Assembly (NCBI GenBank): GCA_001799195.1
Contig: MGSU01000156.1
Coordinates: 1-9,128 of the forward strand
DNA length: 9,128 nt
From: Deltaproteobacteria bacterium RIFOXYA12_FULL_61_11
GTDB taxonomy: Bacteria > Bdellovibrionota_F > JAHFAK01 > YA12-FULL-61-11
Direction: 5' to 3'
Shown here: in pieces, positions 5,765-9,128 of the stretch
Numbering within the stretch: position 1 is the stretch's first letter
Layout: every line of letters starts with the position of its first letter
Position numbers and translations under genes: made by a program
Notes under the pieces: model-generated
The model's input: the letters and a program-made list of their open reading frames with translations, nothing else
Database searches by the model: none
What the model was told of the DNA's origin: nothing

Positions 5765-7900
5765 GAAATGCAGCGCAGAGCAGGAATTCGTCGGTGGCGC
5801 TCGATCGCATCGTGGTGGGTGTTGCTCCTGGGCGTGGGTTGTTCCTGTCAAAAGGAGAAGAGTGGACCGGTGCCGGGCAGTCTTGTCCCTGAAAGAGCGG
5901 CCAGTACAACAGCCGCGCTGGAACAAGATGAAAACGTTGAGCCCACGTCCGATAAGGTCCCAGTAGTCGACCGAGGCTCAGCCGATCCGATCCGAGCAGC
6001 TCTCGAGCTCATCCCGACCGACCCGAGGCTGGCATACGATCGTCTGACAAAAGCCCTTGCAGAGGATATGACCGCAGCTCCCGCCCACCGCGCCAATGGT
6101 TATCTTCAGCTCATGCACCTCCTTCAGGAATTCGGTGGCTCGCGTCGCCAAGCCGAGGAGCTCGCCTATAAAGCCTATCTCGAACAACCTGAACTCCTCG
6201 AAGCGCTGCAAAAGCTCTACACCATAACGAGTCTCAACGAACGAAAACCGGAATCGCTTACCTGGTTGCGTCGGCTGCTCCAGCAACGGGGCTATCTCTT
6301 CGATCCTCGAGAGGTGTACGATCCCCAACAGTTCATGGAGGTTCTCGGAAAACGTTCCCCGGAAGCAGGACGTTATGATGTGCGTTGGTATCGACTCGGG
6401 GTGCTCTACAGAATGCTGGGCTTGTCGGCGAGGGCACAAGTGAAGTTCGAGGAAATCGTCAACCGAGCCATCGACACCCATGGGTTCTACGCCAAGAGTC
6501 TCCAACAGCTTTCCCGGCTGCATGCTTTACGCGGCGACTTGGCGATGGCAAGGAAGTACGAGGCCCGGGCCGCCGAAGTAGAACCGCTTGGATTGCCCCT
6601 CGGCCAACCAGAACGCCCCAGTGTGGTGTTCCTGACCATCGATGCTCTCCAGGCGAAACACCTCGGGACCTATGGGTATCCCCGGAAGACCACGCCCAAT
6701 CTCGATGCCTTTGCAGCCAAAGGGTTGGTCTTTGAGCGCGCGTTGGCAACCTCAACCGCCACCGTGAGTTCCAGCGTTTCCTTCCTAACCGGTTCCTACC
6801 TGGCAACAGAGGGCCAACAGTCCGGTTGTTCCTTGCTCGGCGATGAACACCGCACCATGGCTGAGCACTTCCAGGATCTCGGATATGTGACCACGGCCAT
6901 CCTGAACAACAGCAATTACGCTGCCTGCAGTGGGTTTCAGCAGGGATTCGATCATGTTGAGCTGGGATTCGAGAACGCCAGGGATCAGGTCGCCGCGACC
7001 ATCGCCAGACTGGTCAACCCGGAGTTGCGCTTGCCCTTCTTCTTCTGGGTCCACCTCATTGATCCTCATTCCCCGTATGACCCACCAGGAGACCGGCAAC
7101 ACCGCTTCTCGGTTGCCCCCCTGGTTCCCGATCGGCAATTGACGCTGGAACCGGAAGATGGTGACGACGACTCCTTACCAGCTCACACGATCCTTCTTCG
7201 TTCCATATATGATGGGGTCCACCGCAAGCTGTACTATTATCTGAATGCGTATGACGCGGAGCTTCGCTACACCGATAACATATTGGGTCTCTTGCTGCGT
7301 TTCCTCGATACCCTATCGAACGTCATAGTGGTCGTGAGTGCTGATCATGGCGAGTCCCTGGGGGAGCACGATGTGCCGTTCACGCATGGTAATCAACTCT
7401 ACCAAGAATTATTGCACGTCCCTCTGATCCTCAGAGCTCCGGGTTTGAAACCTGGGCGGCACCGTTCCACCACCGTGAGCCTCGTGGATGTGCTGCCGAC
7501 CTTGCTCCGATTGGTCGGCGCTGAGGGGGCCGATCTTGACGGAGAGGATCTCCTGACACAATGGCGCACCGGTCGCAGACAGCACCCTGTTTTCGCCTAT
7601 AGCCATCATCCCGAGCACGGTATGATCTCGCGGGTGGCCGTGGATGAGCGGTATAAGTATCTCGAGTTGATCGACCCTCGAGATACCCCACGGAAGGAGT
7701 TCTTCGATCTGCGCGGGGATCCGGAAGAGTATCAGAATATCTACCTAGACGATGATCCACACATGAAGATGCTGGCAGAGAAGATGGCTGCCTTCCTCAA
7801 AGAACATCCTCGTAAAGCTTCGGCTACAACCGATAGAAGCCTCAAGGGGCTTGATCCCTTCACGCGAGAACGCCTCAAGAACCTCGGGTACCTCAAATGA
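5762..7900 (+). CDS. Sulfatase-fold lipoprotein-like protein with N-terminal helical repeats
   Basis: The product has 712 residues. The N-terminus has an Arg-rich start, hydrophobic WWVLLLGVG and Cys27, a likely but non-ideal lipobox (Gly at -3), so it is probably a periplasmic or outer-membrane lipoprotein. Residues about 70-280 are helical with TPR-like spacing. The alkaline-phosphatase/sulfatase domain (PF00884 type) starts at about 287: VVFLTIDAL with metal ligand D294, TPNLDAFAAKGLVFERA, the active-site segment TATVSSSVSFLTG, HLIDPHSPYDPP from H431, and ADHGESLGEH with D528 and H529. The C-terminus has FFDLRGDPEE and ends LKNLGYLK, both typical of this family. The nucleophile site has no CxPxR formylglycine motif; Thr334 is in that position, so it is a sulfatase-fold hydrolase or transferase and probably not a true formylglycine sulfatase. 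GC and codon use are lower than in its neighbours (30 of 60 bases at 6181-6240 against 44 of 60 at 4201-4260), suggesting transfer. Its stop overlaps the next start (ATGA). Confidence 0.85.
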   Translation: MEMQRRAGIRRWRSIASWWVLLLGVGCSCQKEKSGPVPGSLVPERAASTTAALEQDENVEPTSDKVPVVDRGSADPIRAALELIPTDPRLAYDRLTKALAEDMTAAPAHRANGYLQLMHLLQEFGGSRRQAEELAYKAYLEQPELLEALQKLYTITSLNERKPESLTWLRRLLQQRGYLFDPREVYDPQQFMEVLGKRSPEAGRYDVRWYRLGVLYRMLGLSARAQVKFEEIVNRAIDTHGFYAKSLQQLSRLHALRGDLAMARKYEARAAEVEPLGLPLGQPERPSVVFLTIDALQAKHLGTYGYPRKTTPNLDAFAAKGLVFERALATSTATVSSSVSFLTGSYLATEGQQSGCSLLGDEHRTMAEHFQDLGYVTTAILNNSNYAACSGFQQGFDHVELGFENARDQVAATIARLVNPELRLPFFFWVHLIDPHSPYDPPGDRQHRFSVAPLVPDRQLTLEPEDGDDDSLPAHTILLRSIYDGVHRKLYYYLNAYDAELRYTDNILGLLLRFLDTLSNVIVVVSADHGESLGEHDVPFTHGNQLYQELLHVPLILRAPGLKPGRHRSTTVSLVDVLPTLLRLVGAEGADLDGEDLLTQWRTGRRQHPVFAYSHHPEHGMISRVAVDERYKYLELIDPRDTPRKEFFDLRGDPEEYQNIYLDDDPHMKMLAEKMAAFLKEHPRKASATTDRSLKGLDPFTRERLKNLGYLK

Positions 7901-8874
7901 AAACTCCCCGACCTGCAAGACAACTTTCCTCCAATAGGTTGCGTACCTCGCCTCTCCTCACCCTCCCGGTACTCCTCTACTGCCTCGCGGCGCCGACGGG
8001 CTATGCTGCTCCGAAAACTTCCCGGCCCCTGGTCGTCGCCTCGTCGTTCCACCTCGCTGCCCTGGTCGATGGACTTGCCGCGGGATTGGTCGAGGTCGAC
8101 CTCCTGGAGCTCGAGGATCCGGCGCACGCTTGGCCGAACCGCGAGCAGGTCCTGCGCCTCCAAGCCGAGGCCTCCTTGGTGCTGGTCAACGGGGTCGGCT
8201 TCGAACCCTGGCTCGAGACCGTGGCCCTACCCAGGCGTGCCCTGTTTCGGACCGGCCGGGCCCTGAGACAGGGGGGCGACCTGCTCGAACGGCCGGGAGC
8301 CGCGGTACACGGCCACGGCGCCGCCGGTCGACACAGCCACGCCGCCGAGGCAGGCCACACGTGGTTAGACCCCGAGCTCTTGCTACGGGAACTCCGGGCC
8401 GTGGAGACACGCTTGCGGCTGTTCCTCCCCGGAGCGAGCGAAGTCCTGGCGGCGAACGCCGCCACCTGTGCCGCGGCGCTCCAAGGACTCGCCGAGCAGG
8501 TGGAGAAGCTCGCGGCGGCCGTGCCCAAGGGGACCGTGCTCGCCGCCAGCCACCCGGCCTATGACTACCTCGGCCGCCGCCTCGGTACCGCCATCCACAG
8601 CCTGCACCTCGAACCCGAGGACGCACTCACCCCCGACGACCTCGCCGAGCTGCAGGGACTCGGAGGGAGGGGCGTCATGCTCTGGGAAGGGCCTCCCCAA
8701 TCGGAAACCGTCGAGCTGCTGCGTCGCGAGGCCGGGTTGACCGTGGTCGTCCTCGACCCCCTGGAGCGGCGACCGGAGGGGCAGGGATGCCCCTTCACAC
8801 TCCTCGTAAACACCTTTGCCCGGGGACTGGCCGACCTCGACCGGGCCTTGGCCGGACTTCCGGGGCAACGCTGA
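7897..8874 (+). CDS. ZnuA/TroA-type metal-binding periplasmic protein
   Basis: This 325-residue exported protein belongs to the cluster A-I metal-binding ABC family that captures Zn or Mn in the periplasm. The signal peptide has a basic start, hydrophobic LLTLPVLLYCLAA (20-32) and a likely cut after GYA at residue 37. Family landmarks are in order: VVASSFHLAALV, metal ligand H78 in DPAHAW (usually DPH, here with two extra-looking residues), LVLVNGVGFEPWL, a short His-rich loop with H138, H140, H146 and H148, ligand H154 in HTWLDP, ligand H219 in SHPAYDYLG, E264 in WEGPPQSE, and ligand D287 in VVLDPLE. The three-His-plus-acid set and the His-rich loop favour zinc. No ZnuB or ZnuC gene is seen; the nearest ABC genes are the FtsX-type pair at 3835-5660. 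The ATG overlaps the upstream TGA, with no clear ribosome binding site, so translation may depend on coupling. The first ~20 codons are lower in GC than the rest. Confidence 0.86.
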   Translation: MKTPRPARQLSSNRLRTSPLLTLPVLLYCLAAPTGYAAPKTSRPLVVASSFHLAALVDGLAAGLVEVDLLELEDPAHAWPNREQVLRLQAEASLVLVNGVGFEPWLETVALPRRALFRTGRALRQGGDLLERPGAAVHGHGAAGRHSHAAEAGHTWLDPELLLRELRAVETRLRLFLPGASEVLAANAATCAAALQGLAEQVEKLAAAVPKGTVLAASHPAYDYLGRRLGTAIHSLHLEPEDALTPDDLAELQGLGGRGVMLWEGPPQSETVELLRREAGLTVVVLDPLERRPEGQGCPFTLLVNTFARGLADLDRALAGLPGQR

Positions 8875-8878
8875 GCCG

Positions 8879-9128
8879 ATGAAGAAGCTCCTCTTGGCCG
8901 TCTTGGGCCTGCTGCTACTCATGGAGAGCAACGCGCACATCGTGCAGCTCGGCGGCAGGGACACCCCCTCGCCGGACACGTACCGTTTCGGCCATGGCCT
9001 GTTCCGCTTGACCGAGGAGACCCGGTACCTGCTCGAGCACACCTCCCTGACCGTGCTGGACAAACACCTGATCCGGCTCGGTCTGCTGGTGACCGTGCAG
9101 GACCTGTTGACCTTCACCGACCTCGACC
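8879..9128 (+). CDS. Secreted protein of unknown function, 3'-truncated by window edge
   Basis: Only the first 83 residues are present. MKKLLLAVLGLLLLMESNA is a clear signal peptide, with cleavage likely after SNA (residue 19). The mature part begins HIVQLGGRDTPSPDTY and continues with FGHGLFRLTEETRYLLEHTSLTVLDKHLIRLG, which looks mostly helical; I do not recognise the family. His occurs at 20, 39, 54 and 63, not enough to claim metal binding. It starts 4 bases after the ZnuA-like stop, so it is most likely in the same transcription unit and could be another periplasmic part of the metal system. The ribosome binding site is weak (TGAG overlapping the upstream stop). Confidence 0.7.
   Translation, partial: MKKLLLAVLGLLLLMESNAHIVQLGGRDTPSPDTYRFGHGLFRLTEETRYLLEHTSLTVLDKHLIRLGLLVTVQDLLTFTDLD

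Noticed and set aside
1-9128. CRISPR arrays, tRNA or rRNA genes, insertion-sequence transposases, phage genes or a Zur box.
   Set aside because: I looked for these and saw no regular spaced repeats, no complete cloverleaf, no transposase or integrase motifs and no recognisable Zur palindrome.

Overview
The window comes from a GC-rich bacterium, probably Gram-negative: it encodes a lipoprotein-like sulfatase-family protein, a secreted metal-binding protein and a membrane-anchored accessory protein. Most genes show about 65-73% GC in 60-base lines counted by hand. A phylum cannot be assigned safely; Myxococcota- or Acidobacteriota-like organisms would fit. All eight genes lie on the + strand and two are cut by the window edges.

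Left part (1-5660) is one tightly packed operon-like run in which each gene overlaps the next by a few bases. It holds the 3' part of an MrfA/YprA helicase (DUF1998 zinc domain), an MrfB/YprB-type DEDD exonuclease with an N-terminal helix-hairpin-helix, an ArgE-like M20 deacetylase, a small membrane-anchored protein of unknown function, an ABC ATPase of the LolD/MacB type, and an FtsX/MacB-like permease. MrfA and MrfB are a known DNA-repair pair (mitomycin damage in Bacillus subtilis). ArgE belongs to arginine synthesis and is probably only co-transcribed.

Middle part (5661-7900) changes abruptly in character. GC falls to about 43-50% in sampled lines and codon use differs. It holds about 100 bases of AT-richer non-coding DNA with a small hairpin and a 15-base tandem repeat. 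These are followed by a 712-residue lipoprotein-like protein with a helical-repeat N-terminus and a sulfatase-fold C-terminus. The permease just upstream ends exactly at this boundary and appears to lack its fourth transmembrane helix, so the segment looks inserted.

Right part (7897-9128) returns to high GC. It holds a TroA/ZnuA-type metal-binding protein with all the expected metal ligands and a His-rich loop, then the start of a small secreted protein of unknown function. My reading is that the small anchored protein, the ATPase, the permease, the ZnuA-like protein and the last gene originally formed one metal (probably zinc) ABC system. That system would use an FtsX-type permease instead of ZnuB, and the sulfatase-family gene would have split it. 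This is inference from gene order and family resemblance.
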